From the NCBI GenBank assembly GCA_948144175.1, contig CANXME010002049.1, positions 1 to 64,000 of the forward strand: a stretch of DNA of 64,000 bases, in the 5' to 3' direction. This document shows, piece after piece, positions 62,660 through 64,000 of this stretch. The translations under genes and the position numbers were made by a program. The notes beneath the pieces are model-generated. The model was given only the letters and a program-made list of their open reading frames with translations. It did not search any database and was not told where the DNA came from. The DNA comes from Closterium sp. NIES-65 (Eukaryota; Streptophyta; Zygnematophyceae; Desmidiales; Closteriaceae). The first letter of the stretch is position 1. Every line of letters starts with the position of its first letter.

Positions 62660-64000
62660 TAAGGGCGAAAAACGAATAACCGAGTCGACGAGTAACTTAC
62701 ACGAGTATTTATTGTTGTAAAGAAAGTATTTGATCGAATACCATCGTTTTATACGAGTCGAATACGAGTTGAATGTTGCCGAATACGGTCGAATACAAGT
62801 CGAGTATCGAGTACGACCTTATAAACTTGGTATGCCTGTTTTAAATTTTAAAAAAAAAAAAGTTTTGCTACATTCAATCCTGTTATACAACTACAATTGT
62901 GCTAAACTTAGCACAGCATACAACAACAAGCAGATATCCTCAATAACAAATACTAAACTACCACTCCATGCATGTGAGCTCAAACCATGACACAAGACAC
63001 AAACATTCTTGCATCAAGGCTATGACGATAATCGGTGATGAGACGACGTGCAATGGAGAAGGCGCGTTCCGATTCGGCGGAAGTTGCTGGAATTGCAAGG
63101 TAGTGGTGTGCCATCTTTGCAACAATGGGGAATCTTGCACCATGCACTTTCTACCACATGTTGTAAGTTTGATATGTTGCCTTAGAGTCCATGCTCACCG
63201 TTTCTTCTTCAAGAAACTTGGCCATTTGCATGGTGGTGGATTGCCACATCCCATTGTCGCGGGAATAAAAGAGACCACCAAGCAGAGATGATGTGGAATA
63301 GAGGAAGTTGCTACTTGATCACGAAAGTCGTTATCTTCCACTTCCATGTTGCGCTTGTATGCTTCCCCATAACTGCTTCTATGAAAGTCTCATTGACCAC
63401 GCGTGTCGAAACATGCCTGGCAGACGAGTTTGCCCCCTCCGGATGAACCTTGGATCAAGGAGCGTTGCAACCGTGTACTTATCGGAAGAATAGTCGTAAT
63501 AGTCATTGAGCTTTGCAAGGCCATTCTAGCATGCTTCCAAGAACTCCCTACCGTCCATTGTCCACTCCTCCATCTTATCCATTAGAATGTTTATAAGTGG
63601 GATACATAAGGATACACTAGCCTAAGAACTCCCCTCTAAAACCGTGGTAGGTGAAATGGTGTTGGCGAGGACTTGAAGAGACTCCCATTCCCCGTTCTTC
63701 ATTTTGAGCTCTTGTTCCACATCCTCGGTTACTTCTCCCACCAATAAGGAATCGATCGCGGGTCGAAGGAGTAGCGCTCGATCAACTATGTTATGGTTGC
63801 TTCCCCATCTAGTCAGCGTATCCAAAGCAATGGAGTTGACATCAATGAAACCCTTCTTCTTGCAACGGTTTGCGAATTCCCCTTACACAAAGGGGATCTC
63901 TGAATGTGAACGGCAAATCCCCTAACCTTCTTGAGAGCCACATCTACCTTGCCATATTTCAAGAGTTGTTCAACAACAACGTTGAGAACATGTGCAAAGC
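62660..64000 (-). mobile_element. Second hAT element, partial (one end and 3' half of transposase)
   Basis: The probable terminus reads TAAGGGCGAAAAACGAATAA on the plus strand, followed by many CGAATAC/CGAGT motifs to 62820, like the ends and subterminal regions of plant hAT elements. The transposase remnant follows at 62980. The other end and target duplication lie outside the window, so the terminus is tentative. Confidence 0.55.
62980..64000 (-). pseudogene. hAT transposase, degenerate, C-terminal half
   Basis: Read from the window end: FAHVLNVVVEQLLKYGKVDV (the 'CxAHxLNL' region), a frameshift near 63880, TRWGSN...VDRALLLRPAIDSLL ('TRWNSTYxML' region), SSDKYTVATLLDPRF ('xxVLDPRYK'), FLEEE, then the dimerisation domain FPIVAKMAHHYLAIPATSAE with SERAFS, ending TGA at 62980-62982. 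Disruptions include TAG at 63624-63622, TAG at 63528-63526, TAG at 63153-63151 (where the family has the second W of WW) and frame changes at about 63300-63400. The start lies beyond the window. It carried out cut-and-paste transposition when intact. Confidence 0.85.

Noticed and set aside
52498-64000. Treating the hAT transposase remnant as the transposase of the TIR element ending at 62503
   Set aside because: The TIR pair with its 8-bp duplication closes at 62503, the remnant lies outside, and its subterminal motifs differ.

Overview
This window looks like nuclear DNA of a green-lineage eukaryote. The evidence is spliceosomal GT/AG junctions, a plant-type intronless tRNA-Glu(CUC), LTR retrotransposons primed by initiator tRNA-Met, a Ty1/copia element with plant-type domains, and plant-style hAT remnants. 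The very GC-rich, minisatellite-filled introns and a copia polyprotein rich in Gly/Ala/Pro/Glu spacers remind me of a streptophyte alga such as Closterium. That placement is inference from memory of related sequences and was not tested. There are almost no intact protein genes here.

Positions 1-51050 are a macrosatellite: four head-to-tail copies of one complex module, at 1-17620, 17621-36623, 36624-42162 and 42163-51050. A complete module holds, in order: a leader; plus-strand exon-like blocks; a 22-bp splice-site-like minisatellite; a 40-bp minisatellite inside an apparent plus-strand intron; G-rich DNA; 22-bp and 14-bp minisatellites; a minus-strand remnant of a THUMPD1/TAN1-like gene (tRNA acetylation adaptor) whose exons are each preceded by decayed copies of themselves; a 0.9-kb low-repeat stretch; a 21-bp minisatellite of up to about 350 copies; and a short tail. 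Unit 3 has lost everything between its first exon block and the 21-bp array. Unit 4 lacks the TAN1 block and has a 16-copy 21-bp array but the longest 40-bp array (about 92 copies). Each 21-bp unit contains CAG|GTGAGT on the minus strand, a near-perfect 5' splice site, so the arrays are hundreds of tandem splice donors. The long reading frames across the arrays are artefacts of the 21-bp period.

Positions 51051-52497 are a transition zone with a 28-bp perfect palindrome, a short minisatellite and the tRNA-Glu(CUC) gene.

Positions 52498-62503 are a three-level transposon nest. A roughly 1.1-kb non-autonomous hAT-like element (TIRs starting CAGG, 8-bp target duplication) was entered by a minus-strand Ty1/copia element (52677-61550; 132-bp LTRs, TSD CAGCA). 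That element was then entered, within gag, by a 1313-bp TRIM-like LTR element (58374-59686; identical 258-bp LTRs, TSD AACAC). The copia open frame has five in-frame stops and a poly-C frameshift, although its LTRs differ at only two sites.

Positions 62660-64000 hold the decayed 3' half of a hAT transposase on the minus strand, running off the window end.

Nothing in the window reads as a working multi-gene pathway. The most unusual content is the coupling of splice-junction sequence with repeat expansion, seen in several independent repeat families of the macrosatellite.
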